Below, one piece after another: positions 35,851 through 48,399 of a DNA stretch of 64,000 bases. The notes beneath the pieces are model-generated. The model searched no databases and was not told where the DNA came from. It saw only the letters and a list, made by a program, of their open reading frames with translations. Within the stretch, counting starts at the first letter, position 1. Every line of letters begins with the position of its first letter. The translations under genes and the position numbers were made by a program. Source of the stretch: Phytophthora quininea (Eukaryota > Oomycota > Peronosporomycetes > Peronosporales > Peronosporaceae); the NCBI GenBank assembly GCA_011947345.1, contig JAAVTG010000526.1, forward strand, positions 78,343 to 142,342, in the 5' to 3' direction.

Positions 35851-37160
35851 CTAACACTCGCTGATCTTGACGATGCCATCCACGTGGGCTCGGCAAACTG
35901 GACACGATGAATTCTCCATGGTGACGGCCCGCATGCAGTCGTAGCAACCTGCAACGTGTCCACACGGAATGCACACCGAGTCGCGGTAGTCCTCATCACA
36001 CACAATACACTTCTCTCGCAGCGACGGCTGCAATTCGTTGGGGTCGTCACTGATCGCAATCACCGTTGCTGTGGGAAGTGCGTCCTCCTGGAATGTATTG
36101 ATCTCTCCCCACATCGAACCATTGTCTTCGATGAAGGTTGGCGCTGATGCTGGTGTCCTCGTTTCAGCAGCTTGGGGTGAAGTTTGAGGTGGGATTAGCA
36201 CGCCCAACTTGTCCGCAGGGATCGAAGAATTCAACGGCGTAGCAGGCGACGCAATAGTCGGCGGTGGAGCAACGGCTGTCGTCCCTGCTCGAGACCTCGC
36301 GGTCGGTCTCGGCGTCTCCACCCACGTCGATGCGATCGACCCATCCGCATCCTGGACTCGCTGACTCCCCAGCGCATTCATCCACGCATCGCGATCAATC
36401 GTAGTATCACTCGCGAACAGATACTCTCTCGGCTGCATGCCTGATCTCAAGGTGAAGGTTCTGCCCGAGGTTTTGTAGCGACTGTAGCGGCGGTAAGACA
36501 GTCTCTGGTAGATCACCCGCGTATCCAGCTTGAAGCCGTTCTCCTTGCCGTCACAGAAAGCCGTGCAGTGCAAGGTATCAGCTGTGCTGTCCTGCCAAAT
36601 GACAGCTTCAGGGTGGGGTCGATCCGGACTGCTAAACACGCAGAGCTCAGTCGTTGAGTGCTTGGAATTGCATGCCAGCAGCACGCACCACCGCCGCTTC
36701 CAGAAGCCCAAGATTGACTTAGAGCGCAGATACAGCCAACCGCTGTGCAGTTGCTGTCGGGATGTGAGTGCCGCGGCAGCTTCTTTCCTACCGCGCAGTC
36801 TCGCCACGTCCAATGCGGTGTGGCCCTTTCCATTCAAGGTGAAAATGTTGGCACCGGCATTCAGCAGCAGCTCCAACTGGGCGATCCGGTTGTTGTAAGC
36901 CGCGTAGTGCAGCGCAGTGTTCTTGTGTTTGCCCGTGTCGACGGCGTCGACGTCCGCGCCTAGTTCGATCAGTGCGCGTACGACTTCGACGCCAGACTTT
37001 TTGGACGCCGCGACCATCAGCGGCGTCTTGCCCTGGTCGGGTGGGGCTGGTCCAGCACGCTCTGCGCGTCGGACGCCTTGCTGACCAGCTGACGCAGCTT
37101 CTTGGCGTTGCCGTGTTTGGCTGCTCGCCACAGCGCCACTTCTTTCGCTTCCTTGGTCAT
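35851..37160 (-). CDS. Ankyrin-PH-RING protein, paralog 4
   Basis: About 436 residues. Start MTKEAKEVALWRAAKHGN at 37160, with one lost base near 37045 before GKTPLMVAASKKSG. Ankyrin repeats (NTALHYAAYNN, GANIFTLNGKGHTALDVAR), a PH-like domain (HSGWLYLRSKSILGFWKRRW) with its second half including EYLFASDTTIDRDAWMNAL, a Pro/Thr-rich linker, and a full C3HC4-like RING: CIVCDEDYRDSVCIPCGH, AGCYDCMRAV, CPVCRAHV. This is the best-preserved member of the family after correction. Confidence 0.88.
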
Positions 37161-37412
37161 GTTGAGACGTGCGTGGGTCAGCGCAAGTTGCGAAGTGAGG
37201 GAACAAGCTGCGGTCAAGTGCAAGAATATCCGGCAAAATGGCTGCGTACCCTCCTTCCGATCACACTGGGTAATCATTTCGGATTGTGCAGTTGCCGTTA
37301 AGAGTCTAACACCGAACTCGAATATCCGGTTGTCTTCCACGCTTACTAGCTACACCTACTGCCTTCTACAATCCGATGGAAGACAAAGTACACACATTCC
37401 ACCGCGCTGCCA

Positions 37413-38274
37413 CTACGAGATCCGGAACATGGCGCTGTCGGCGATCTTTTGCCGACACACTGGACACGCCCCTCGATGCAACCTCTCCACGCACGTCTGG
37501 CAGTAGCTGTGTCCACAAGGGATCAGCACCCGGTCGACTGCGTTCACCAGACACACGACGCAAACCAAGGCCTTCTCGGCGTCTCGTTTCGCTCGAACTG
37601 CTAGCTCAATTTCCTTCAGTGCGTCTCGTCGGTCTTCTTCGGCCAACGTCGCGCGGTGCTGCAGTCTCAACATCTCTGCCAGTAACTCCTCGTAGCTTGT
37701 ACTCAAGCTCACATTCAATCGCCCCAGTAAAGCGTTCACTGCTGCAATGACACTCATAGCCGATGTGTCCGAGTCCGTCGTCTTTTCGCTCTTGCTTGTG
37801 CAGACCTCCTTCACGGACTGGAAGAAGTAGATCTGCGACACTGCATACCAGCGAATGCAACTCTTGGACACTTGCACCTTGACCTCTCCGCTGGGGTCTT
37901 CCTCCCGCACAGCCTTCCCATAGCGTAGCAACCCCCGCTGTCTGATACAGCGACGATCTCTCCGGGCAGACACGAGCGCAGCGGCTCCAGCTGCACGTTG
38001 GAGCGGTCCACAGTCGACAGCGGCTCCCCAGGAGGCCTCGGAGTCGCTCTTCGATCTGTGTCGGCAGCTGTGCGTCCTGACTAGAGTCCAGCGGCCGCAG
38101 ACTCGACGCAGCGACTGGGGAGTGACTGCTCGACGGCTCCAGAGCAACTGGGGCGGGGTAGACTAGGTGGCCAGCGTGCGAGCAGGAGGTGGGGGACGTG
38201 GCGCTGTCGTTGGAGGGCAGCAGAGACGCATTCATGCGCTGCATGTCGAGGGCCAGCCCCAGCGAAGCGTCCAT
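37413..38274 (-). CDS. RING-finger protein homologous to sacsin C terminus
   Basis: About 287 residues in three overlapping frames (breaks near 38020 and 37930). Start MDASLGLALDMQRMNA at 38274. A middle module reads NVQLEPLRSCLPGEIVAV, GEVKVQVSKSCIRWYAV and IYFFQSV. Then VIAAVNALLGRLNVSLSTSY, a coiled coil, and a C3HC4 RING (CVVCLVNAVDRVLIPCGHSY... CPVCRQKI). The order and spacing are the same as in the last 300 residues of the sacsin-like gene at 56801. Probably a ubiquitin ligase; its neighbours are the ankyrin-RING array and a Copia element. Confidence 0.85.
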
Positions 38275-38407
38275 CGTTGTTCGCGTTGTTGAAGCTTCTT
38301 TTCTGAGAACACAATTATGCAGATTACAGTATACTAGATTACAGTATACATAAAGAGCTAAAACTGGTACTTGAGTCGCGTTTCTCCGTTAAGTTGCTTC
38401 TTGGAAG

Positions 38408-41400
38408 TTGGTTTTGCAGCTGAAGGCCAAAGATGACTCGGACACTTCGGTCAAGCGCAAGAACTTGCCGGTCATCCGCCCCTTCAAGGCCAGTCAACGC
38501 AAGCGTGAAGTGAAGAAGCCCACCCCTCATAACCACCGCGAACGACGACGTCAGGAGGCCAAGACGAAGGCATTCCTGATAAAGACCATGAACAACACCC
38601 ATGTCCGCCTTGTCAAACATCTAACCACATCCTACGAGATCTTCAAGTCCCTCTGCGAGAAGTATGAGGGCGCCGCTGTTCTTGGCGACCCCTATTTTAT
38701 CCTGCACTTCCTCGTGGAAATCAAGTACGAGGAGGGCTCTGATCTCAATGCCTTCTTCCTGAAGCTCGAAAACGCGATGCTAGCCGTGTGTGAAGCCACC
38801 GGGTCGGTGCAGACCGAGGCCCAGAAGTCCTTGTACCTGTTCCACTCCATGACAAAGTCCTGGAAGAATGACCTCCGTATTTGGAAGGGCCAGCGGAAGT
38901 ATATCCCGTATGAAGACCTCAAGTTGAGCGTTGAGGGCGAGGCTCGAGACATGCAACCTCAAGAGTGTTACACCTTGTCAAAGTGGATCCCCGAAACGAC
39001 TACCACGCCAAATGAGCGTGCTCTGGCGGCGTCTGCCCCACCGCTCTCCCGTCATCAAAACCCCGACGACAGCAACCATTGTGATCGACCGCGGCACAAT
39101 ATTCGTCAGTGCCGAGGATTGCGGAAGGACCCGCGAGATGGTCGAGTGAAAGATTGCACAGTGCTACCAGCGAACTTCGTGGTCAAGGGCCTCTACAAGT
39201 GCGAACATCTATACCGCAACGGCTGCAAACCTCGTAGCCACAACCGCCACAACCGCCACAACCGCCACAACATTCGTGATGCGAGCAACTCCGGTGGCCG
39301 TTACAAGGGCCGCAACTCCAATCACCAGCACTCTGGTCGAGAGCAAAGCAACAACCGTCAAGACGACAGCGACACTGATAACGACGAAGACATGTCTGGA
39401 TCCCGCATGGTTTATCGCCAAGTGCGCCGTGATGTTGGCCTAATTGTGGTCTTCTCCACTGTGAACCCTCCCACGAGCCTTACTGCCACGTCAATCCGGC
39501 GATGGATACCGCTTGGACGATCGACACTGGATGTACGCGACATGCGATGCACGAATCCTTGTGGTTCTCAGAGATCTCCAGGAGTGGAGGGTCTATCACC
39601 GTTGGTGGGAAGAACCAAATCCCCATCGAAGGCATTGGTCGTGTCGAGCTGGATGTGACCGACTCGAAAGGAAATACGAAGACGCTTACCCTTCATGACG
39701 TCCTGTACGCGCCCCTGCTGCACTTCAACCTACTATCGGTTCCGGCCGATGTGAAGCACGACTATCTTCAACTTCGACCGCAAAATGCGCGCTATGCAAA
39801 CCGACCAGTGCTTTAAGATCAAGGCGTCAATGGCAGTGGCCACGGACCTGTACCAGTTCCATACTCGCCCTGTGGGATTCCCTCCGGATCTGATGCCTCT
39901 GGTAAGCAACGACCATTTCTGCTTTTGCACAAACGTCTTAGCCATCCTAATTTTCGCGTCATGCATGACTTATCTAGGAGCGGAACTATCCAGGGACTCG
40001 ACTATGCTACGTCTGTAAAGCCGTCTGAGCAGTTCTTCTGCACTGCATGCACGTTAGCGAAGTCACACCGCTCACCCTTTTACTCTACTAGAGTTGTTGA
40101 ACGTGCCAAATTTCCATTGGAAAAAGTGCATACCGATATATATGGTCCTCTCTACCCGTGTCTAGCCTAACTGGCTGCCGCTACTTCCTGGTTTCTATCG
40201 ATGACTACTCTCGATTCATGTTCACATACCCGATTAAGGCTTGGAGTGAGTCCTACGAATGCTACGAAGACTTCCGTCAGCAAACTCTAAACATCTTCAG
40301 GTATGATGTCGACACTCTGGAGTGCTTAAAAGCAGTCCCCGACTGTGACATTCAAGTCTTACAGGCCGACAATGCAAAGAATATGAAAAACTGGGCCGAG
40401 TGATCTTCAAAAGTACGGGACATGCTCAATTCACGAACTCCTACACTCCTCAACAGAACGGAATCGCTGAACGGCGGATGCAACAATCATGGAGCTAGTT
40501 CGAGCACTGCTCCTTGATGGCAAACTTCCCAAACAACTCTGGGCTGACTGTGTGAGCTACGCAACCACACTCATCAATATGACTCCGAGCCCCACAACTA
40601 ATGATCACATACCGTACGAGCTGTGGTACAATCGTGTTCCGTCCATGAATTATATCAAAGACTTTGGATGTAGTGCATACGTCCACATCACAGAACAGTA
40701 TCGTGATAAACTCGACCCTCGAGCACGGCTGTGCATGTACCTCGGCATCCCGGATCATAAGATAGGGTATCGCTTAATGGACATCAACACTCACGCCATT
40801 AGCTACAGCCGTGATGTTGTATTCAAGGAGGATGAATTCCCTCCACTAGCGGGCGTGACTGATACATCTGACCCCGTCCAGGGAACAACAGCAGAAGTCA
40901 ACGACTACATCCGCACCCGCGACGACATCGCCTCCTCCTACTACGCCCGCACTACCTCCACTCAGGAGGCTCTCGAACGAACGCACTACTCGTCTCGAGC
41001 AGAGACATCAGAACATTCTCCACAGACTCCTGAACCTAAAAGACCCTGCCGCTCTGACAGTAACGCAGAAGTAACCCTCTCAGCTGAGGAAGATTTAAAT
41101 GAACAGGAGCACCGCAGATATCTATTGTACACGTTACTAGCAACTCGGTATGTCACTGAGCCCACTACGTACAGAGAAGCAATACGATCCTCTCCTGCTA
41201 ATCAGTTGCACAAAGCAGCTCGGTCTGAATGCAAATCCTTAATGGACAACAAAACTTGGATATTGGTTCCACCCCAAAAGGACGGAAGGTACTATCAAAC
41301 CGTTGGGTCTTTACCGTTAAAAACACCGGGACAGGCGGGATTGCCTGCTTCAAAGCGCGTCTTGTGATTAAAGGGTTCCTGTGAAAATATGGCTTTGACT

Positions 41401-41990
41401 ACAATGAAATCTTTTTCCCCTGTTATCAGGATGGAGGTACTCAGGCTTTTTCTCACGATTGCCGCTTTATGCAAATTCGAAATTCATCAAATGGATGTGA
41501 AGACGGCTTTCCTCAATGGTTTTCTTGAGGAGGAAATCTATACGGCTCAACCGGAAGGGTTCAAAATCCCGGGCAAAGAGCACCCAGTGTGCAAACTACT
41601 TAAGAGTCTGTACGGATTGAAGCAAGCTCCCTGTGTCTGGTACCAAACCCTGTCCACCTTCCTTGAGAGTCTCGGGTTTCAAAACCTTATCAAAGATCGG
41701 TGTGTATTTCGACGTACGGTCGACGGCGTAATCTGCTACATTGCAGTATATGTCGATGATTTACTCGTCATTGCGCCAACACCAGCTCTCGTGCATGAGC
41801 TAAAATCCGCCCTGAAAAAGCGATTCTCCATAAAAGATGTAGGGAGGTGACTTACTCGGCTGGTCCATTCAACGTGACCATAAAAACCGAACGATATCCA
41901 TCCACCAACACAAATAAGCTACGAAGGTCATTGACCGCTTCAGCAAATACCCAAGTTTTGGCCCCCAAAATGACCCCAGGCAAACGACTA
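38408..41990 (+). mobile_element. Truncated, decayed Ty1/Copia retrotransposon
   Basis: Order gag-protease-integrase-RT, which is Copia order. Gag: 38408 to about 39500 (YEIFKSLCEKYEG, LFHSMTKSWKNDL) with a CGCCACAAC triplication at about 39239-39271 giving HNRHNRHN. Protease: 39502-39816 (WTIDTGCTRHAM). GAG-pre-integrase/integrase: about 39925-40890 with VHTDIYGPL, VLQADN, PQQNGIAERR (the D, D, E residues). Reverse transcriptase: about 41200-41850 with QMDVKTAFLNG, LYGLKQAP and YVDDLL. Frames break many times and RNase H is missing. No 5' LTR is recognised. Not capable of movement as written. Confidence 0.93.
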
Positions 41991-42027
41991 TAGGTGTAAT
42001 CCCTAACCGTTCATGTCGCATATCTTT

Positions 42028-42280
42028 AGAGGAAGGTAAATTGAGGTAAGAAATACTCCATAGAGGAGTGAGGGATGATTATAAGTAGGGACTTCGTCCC
42101 CAATAAATTGGATTGCAACTCGACTCTACTGTTGTGTTACTGACCGCTGAGCTGCGAAACCTTCGGGTGTGCAGGGCGCCATCATCGCGAAACTTTTAGG
42201 TGTGTGGTGGTGGCTCAGTACTGCGAATCCGAAAGGTGTGCAGTACCGTTAGCCACAAACGTTTGACAAGTATTTATGCA
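42028..42280 (+). repeat. Possible 3' LTR remnant of the Copia element
   Basis: Follows the broken RT. It contains TATAAGTAGGGACTTCGTCC then AATAAA, a TATA-to-polyA arrangement typical of an LTR R region. Two related 23-bp stretches (about 42155 and 42221) share CTGCGAA...GGTGTGCAG. No matching 5' copy is in the window, so this is inference. Confidence 0.35.
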
Positions 42281-42296
42281 CGTTATATCGCGGAAA

Positions 42297-42904
42297 CTAG
42301 ACTCGCCGTGAGCAGCAGCACGCGCGAAGCTCGTTCCGGAGCGTCCGAATGGCCTCCGCCGGGACGTTGTCGGTGCGCTCCCACATGGATGACCAGCCCA
42401 CCAGCTCCTCGTCGACCGTGCGTTGGTCAAGGAGCTCGTTGAAGGAGTAGTCAGCGCCGGGAGCCGCTGGGAACGTCCGCATCCTGGGTGCTGCTGCGCG
42501 GGGAGGTGGGGACGCCGCTGCTTGGGAGAGGATCGACGGTGGTGGCGACGGCGCGGCCGCGGGGCCCGAGTCGCTTGGCTCTTGATCTTGGCCTTGACTT
42601 TGTCCTTGTTCTTCCGCACCTTGTCCTTGTCGTTGTAGGTAGGAGTCGATGGCGGCCTTCGTGGTGCGGTGACTCTCAATCGACTCCAGACACTCGGTTG
42701 TTGCTTGCAGTAGTTGATGCCTTGGGATTTTCGCATCTCTGGAATTCTAGTCTTTATATTCTTATACAAATATCTAGCTACTAGCCCTTGTATGTAGCCT
42801 CCACCGTCCTTCTTCCTGAGCACTTGTCTGCAGAAACGCTTGAACACCGTCTTGTTCACGGTGACGGCGTTGATGGCTGCGCTGGAGGTGCTTGTGGTGC
42901 TCAT
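42297..42904 (-). CDS. Unidentified small protein
   Basis: About 203 residues, start MSTTSTSSAAINAV at 42904. The N-terminal helical part reads FKRFCRQVLRKKDGGGYIQG and YLYKNIKTRIP. One base seems lost near 42740, after which the frame gives HQLLQATTECLESIESH, KAAIDSYLQRQGQGAEEQGQ, a Gln/Pro-rich linker, and YSFNELLDQRTVDEELVGW ... AIRTLRNELRACCCSRRV. No family recognised. It sits between retroelement remnants, so it may be a host gene stranded among transposons. Confidence 0.5.
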
Positions 42905-42924
42905 TATCAATTTAGAAATGACTA

Positions 42925-43137
42925 AGGCTGTTGCTGAGCAATTACACTTAAGTTTATTATGAGGATGTTTATACTAGCGAATACTATGGATGGCAGTACT
43001 GCCGAAAACCAGCACTGGGACAGGCTCACCCGCCAGAGATGATAAGTGTTAATAACGGTACTGAAGTATCTACTGTAGTGGGCTAAGTTGTCCAGGATAA
43101 TCGCTCTAGTGTTACGCATGACCAGCCAGCTCTACAT
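42925..43137 (-). repeat. Possible solo LTR fragment
   Basis: Read on the minus strand it begins TGTAGAGCTGG near 43137, has an AATAAA polyadenylation signal near 42960, and is preceded by a purine-rich tract near 43190. These are LTR-like features only. No second copy is in the window. Confidence 0.3.
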
Positions 43138-43772
43138 TCAGCGAGCGACGTAGATCAAGAGCACCGACCAAACCACCTGCAACCTCTCCACGGGGAACCT
43201 ACATGTACTGCATCGCAAACACCACTGGGGTCGATGCGGAGAGGTCGTCTGTTTCGACGGCTCGACGGTGGAGACGGTCGATAACTTTCCAGCTATTGGC
43301 TACTCCTAGCTGTGACCGCGCAAAGTGTGCTCCATTTGAGCACGCTCGAAGCCGCTCGACCAGGCTAATATTAATGCTTTCGCCTACCTCGCACGCGCTC
43401 GTAGTCTCAGCACCATTGGATCCTCTATGTGGTGTAGCGCTTGGGCTTCTTACCACTTCCTGGTGTTGTACACATGATACTCCCAAGTGAGTCAGACGGC
43501 TCTGCCCGGACAGGAATTTATCCGGGCCGTGACCTGGGGATCCTCCCACTAGGACATTCCTTCGGGACCCTATTCGGGACCGGAAACGGGAGGGTCCTGG
43601 GCCGGTCAGTACCTTCACCTTGTGCACCCCTTCGAAAACGGTTGTATTAATCAGGGATCGGCCACCGAGTTGTTCGAAGAACGTCTCGACCTGGTACTGG
43701 TGATCTGCGGGCGGCAGTTATACACGCAACGGTCCGGGACACTGCCTGGGTCCGGGACCAGGAACACGACTC

Positions 43773-43800
43773 ACAATCTACAATCTACAATCTACAATCT
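43773..43800. repeat. ACAATCT tandem repeat
   Basis: Four perfect copies of ACAATCT, 28 bp in all. Confidence 0.95.
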
Positions 43801-44247
43801 GTTCTTTCGGACGGAAGACTCCGGAGGCGATGGCCCTAGAAATATGGAATGCGCAAACCCGGGTCGGCCAGACTGTTTCGGAACACGAAAAATTTGTATA
43901 ACATTTTTATATTTAATATAAAATGCCTAACTCCCTGGGGGAATGTAGGCAAAAGAATGTAAATATTACCGGGATAGCCTTAAGCACAGTTCCGGCCTTC
44001 TGTTGCCCTGGTCCCAGACGATCGCATTGAAGAGAACACTTGCGCGCTCGAGGGACAAAGGTAAACCAAATTGATCGCCCTAGCCTTCGCCGGGACGAGT
44101 TACGTTCTTATGAACTATACTTGATTTCACTATGGGCCCGGCCCGGCGCCCGGGTCCGCTGCCTTCAACGATGCCCCGACGTGATCCGGGTACGTACCTT
44201 GATCAACTTGACTTGGACGCACTATGGCGCGTCGTACTTGACCGGGG

Positions 44248-44464
44248 CCCAATGTGGTCCTGATGGGAGGCATTTCGGCCCATCCCGGGAAGAGAACGTC
44301 GCCTCGTAGTGGATCATCTGAACTTGACTTGGCTTGAGTATAGAAGCTAGTGCAGATCCTGACCGGGCCGCGAGACGGGACCGCTTGAGGTTCGGACCCG
44401 ATGTGGTCCACATCACTGGCCCCGATCTCGATCGCGTCCTGATCCGGGCCCGATGTGGTCCACA
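44248..44464. repeat. GC-rich repeated motif cluster
   Basis: The motif CCCGATGTGGTCCACA occurs at 44397-44412 and 44449-44464, 52 bp apart, with a diverged form (CCCAATGTGGTCCTGA) at 44248. The stretch AACTTGACTTGG also occurs twice (near 44205 and 44321). The origin is unknown. Confidence 0.65.
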
Positions 44465-47400
44465 CCTAGGGCCCGGGTCGGAGTGAGACGGGGGCTGGCA
44501 CGGAAGTTCCCGGCACTATGCCATATCTACGACAGCGTGGATCGCTCGGTACTCAAACACGGACAACCAGACCAGCGCCATCGATGAGAGTACCGTCTCC
44601 GAGTCGTTCACAAACGAGCTCGACGAACTGATACCAAAGTCAGTCAAATTCCTACTCGAACAAGGGCCCCAGTAACAGCAGAAGCTTTGAAGTACAGGTG
44701 TCCGCGTCGTACCGCTCCTGCCAAGTGTTTGATTCCACGAACCAGAGCTGGTCAAAGCTCTGCTGGATTTGGCTTAGACTCCGCCAGCTGCCTCCCGGCC
44801 GAGATAGCAACTTCGTGTTGCCAAAGCGTTGGTACAACTGATGAGCAGATAGTAGCGGGTTCTCGTCCTTGCTGTTCTCACCTTTACTAGCCGGCGATGT
44901 TAGAACATTTGAGTCAAGCACAACATCTAATACATAGACTCAAATCAAACTTGTACGTCGTTGCTGGACTTGGCTTCACTTACTGAATCTGAAGCTGGCC
45001 CAAGGTGCAGAAGCGATCAGGTAAATACGAAGATGCTGCGTTTGCATTTCTTGGAGGGTGCGTGTCGTCTCTGGGTTACTGTTGGTATACAGAACGTTGA
45101 GCACTTCTTTGAAAGTTTCCGTGCGCGATACAACAATCACCTTCTTTGGCGCTGTTGACACAGCCTTCGTGCCGGCAGCGGCGGCCACCACCGCGGGCAG
45201 AGCACAAGCCCCCGGCAAGAGCCGACTTGGAGCAACCTTCTTCGCGGCACCGCTAGCTCTAACGCAGAGGCAACAGTCACAAGCAAAGACTCTGATGTGA
45301 CCGAAAGTCTGCTGATGGGGATAGACGAGGCAGTAGTTAGCGGTGTAGCAGGTGGCGTCGTTATATCAATTTGGCTGTCTTAGATGCTGGTGGGGCGAGG
45401 CGCACTGCTGGTGATCACGAGAATGCCATTCTGCCAAAGCGCGCGAATCGCATTCTGACTGCCATTCCCCATTGAACACAAAGCTGAAGATCACCATTTT
45501 GAGAGCAACGACAATAGACTGCCACCACCGATTGTGTCAATGTCAGTATCTCTGTTTACCTAGCATACGAAGATGACGATGTACAAACAATCCCAAGGCT
45601 ATCGTGAGCGAGCCAAGCGGCACGCAGCTGTTTGAAACGGCAGATAAGACACTGGAGATGATGAATCTGTTGTCTAAGTTGGCAACGGTCGCGTGCAAAG
45701 GTAACCGCATCTCAGTCCGAACGTCGGTATTACAAGGAATTTATTTCTGATCAGGGTCAGGCAGCCACAACAACGCGCTGAGTATCTTTGTTGAATCTTC
45801 ATATAAATTAGTCCTCCCACATTGACATGAACAGACAACGTTGACATGTTGCCGCAGAGTGCACAGACTATCCAGGTAATGCGGCGAAGAGACGAACGCC
45901 CCGGCGATGTTTCTTCGTCGACAACTGCTGTTGATGGACAAGTTAGATCAGTGACCATTGTCGATTTCAACTTTAACACGATGGATCATCAAATTCTCTT
46001 GTCGCGCAGCGCTCTTCGTCGCCATTGACATTCCAGTAGTACACCCTCAAGCTAATCACTTTTCAACTCGCCTCGCCAAGCCTGCCACCTCCTCGCCCTT
46101 TTCTACCTACAGGCTCACCACCCGGTCACCATGCAGTTCGACGTCGAAGCTGCTAACGGTAGAGCTGTTCAAGGTGACCCGCCATTATGGGACTCACCCG
46201 ACCTCAATGGCGATCACTGCCTCTTCGTTGACGGCTGTCGCGGGAAACGTTTGCTGCGGATGCAGCACAGTGCCCCGTGTCAATAATTGACGGCTATTCG
46301 AAGCCAACAGACGCCACTACCGCTTCACCCCAGCACAACAGTCCCTGAAAGGGTCCTGGAGACTACCGCTCACCTGGATGTCACCTTCTTCAATGGATGT
46401 CTCGTGGGCGTCCTTCATGGCGACAACGGGACTCCTTCGCGTCGACCGGAACACTGCTTTAGAGCAGACACTCTAGGTATATCAAACACGAAGAGATGAG
46501 ACGGAAAGCTACACTCCGTTAAGGCTCTCCTATGGTGGCAATAGCATGAAGGTATTGTCGAAGGAGATGGCAACTGACGCTCTTCTTCGCAGTGCGAGCA
46601 ACTTAGAACAGCGCCGCAAGCAGTCTATCCAGGTCTTTTCGTCGGTCTCTGCCGAGCGGGCAGCGGAAACGATACTCCTGCTGAAGTTTCGGTGGCCGCA
46701 CCAAACCCCGCGGATCGAGAATGGATAGGTTTGCTAGCCCCCCTCCATACACACAGCCGTAAATATTGCCGCGCACCCAGTGCGCTTTCTGAGCAAGCTG
46801 TTCGAAATGTTGGGGATGCGGGAAGACATGCATGAGCAGCTTGTGATTCTGGAGGGGTGGCGCTTTAAGAAGGGCGCTTGTAGTGTACATGGCAAATTCG
46901 ACTCTCTATTAAGGAAATTATTAGTGGATCCATGGATATCCCACCCCAAAACCTATCATCTGCACCATTTCTATACCTGCCACTGGATGTTATCACTTGA
47001 CCAGTCCTCTGGTGTGCCAGATCCACGTCCGAAACGGCCCCACTTGCAGATCTGGAATTGTTTCCGCGATGTATCCATACATGTTCCGGGGATCTGAGTC
47101 TGGATCCAGCATGCTGGGTTCCCGTATTGGCCCAAATTCTGGAAAACCGCCTTACCACAATCACATCGGTCCCGATCCCGACCCCGATTTCAAGGCCTCT
47201 AGACCCGAACTACCATCCGCACACCGTCATTGGCATCGAGGCGGGCATGAGATCGCTTTACACAGCACAAGGTAAGCGTGTCGCCCCGCGCCTGACCCCG
47301 GTACCAACCCGTGTTCGACTCCGGGGTGGTACAGTGTGTGTCGAGGACATGTAAGTGGTCGCCGTCATGGAGAGCGTTGTCGCCGACGTGAGGCTCGACG

Positions 47401-48399
47401 TCGCAGACGCGGACGTAAGCGCCGGTCACTTGCCATTTATGACATCGCTAGGTAGTGCAAGATTTGCCAAACACAACATCCCAAACACGTCACGCGCCAG
47501 CACTGTGTGACTCGACGCAACCGGTTCCAGGCGGAGGACAGTCATGTGCAAGCCGCGCGATCCCATGAGTACAAACACTTGAGCCGCGTTCCGCACCACG
47601 CTTATCGGGTTGGGTACGAAGGTTGGGTTTCCCGGCTACAGCTTCTTCATCCACAATATGCCATCGTTCAAAATGCCGTCGTACCAGTTCTACTTGTCCC
47701 GTCTTCTGTTCATGTGGGCTCGCATGAACGAGATGACCACGTTATGCGCGGTACACGGGTTCCATAAGTGGCGGTTCACGCTGGCGCGATCCAAGAAAAA
47801 GCCGTGGTAAAGCTCACCGAGCGTCTTTCCCCTGCAGCGCGACGCAGGTGTGTGTATCGCGTTCGGCAGCTTGATCAGCCAGGCGGATCTCAGGGTCAAC
47901 ATGCACGTCCCGATCCAAGGTCTCAATAGCGCCGTCGCACGCCGGCCACGGTCATCACCGCGGATGAGTACTGGACAAGAAAACTGTGGTCGGTATGCCA
48001 CGCGGTGCTGGACGCGGTTCCATACCGGTGATTCAGCAGCACAGAGCTAGCTTCGTCCCGCAATGCGCTACGGTGCTTAAATACAGCGTGCGACTGCGCC
48101 TGGAACTGCGACATCAACGCTGTGTGGAACATGCACAACATCGGTTGGTCCAGATCCGAGCTCAACCGCGGCCGCTACGATTCCCGATGTGGATTTACTC
48201 TTGAGCTAGCTAACTGCTCTTTGTCGAGTTCAGTGTGGGAACGTGTCAATGCAAGCCCCTCGGTACCCAGTCCGAACGATAACTCCTCGAGCTAGTCCGA
48301 GAACACTATACTAGGGCTTCGCGAAGGCTGGGACAGGCTTTTGCTTTTGAACAAGTCGGTAGGCTGCGATGCCTTTGTGATGTCGGAACTGAACCGGCA

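Noticed and set aside
39239..39271. Short direct repeats considered as a CRISPR-like array
   Set aside because: Uninterrupted coding microsatellite in Copia gag, without spacers.
43199..43627. 142-codon minus ORF
   Set aside because: No recognisable motif and no continuation into adjacent frames; inside repeat debris.
46546..47097. Two short plus ORFs, considered as a split effector gene
   Set aside because: No signal peptide, RXLR or CRN motif is visible, and the frames do not join convincingly.
47300..47340. tRNA-like T-arm (TTCGACTCC between C- and G-runs)
   Set aside because: Stem pairing is imperfect and no D-arm, anticodon arm or acceptor stem could be placed around it.
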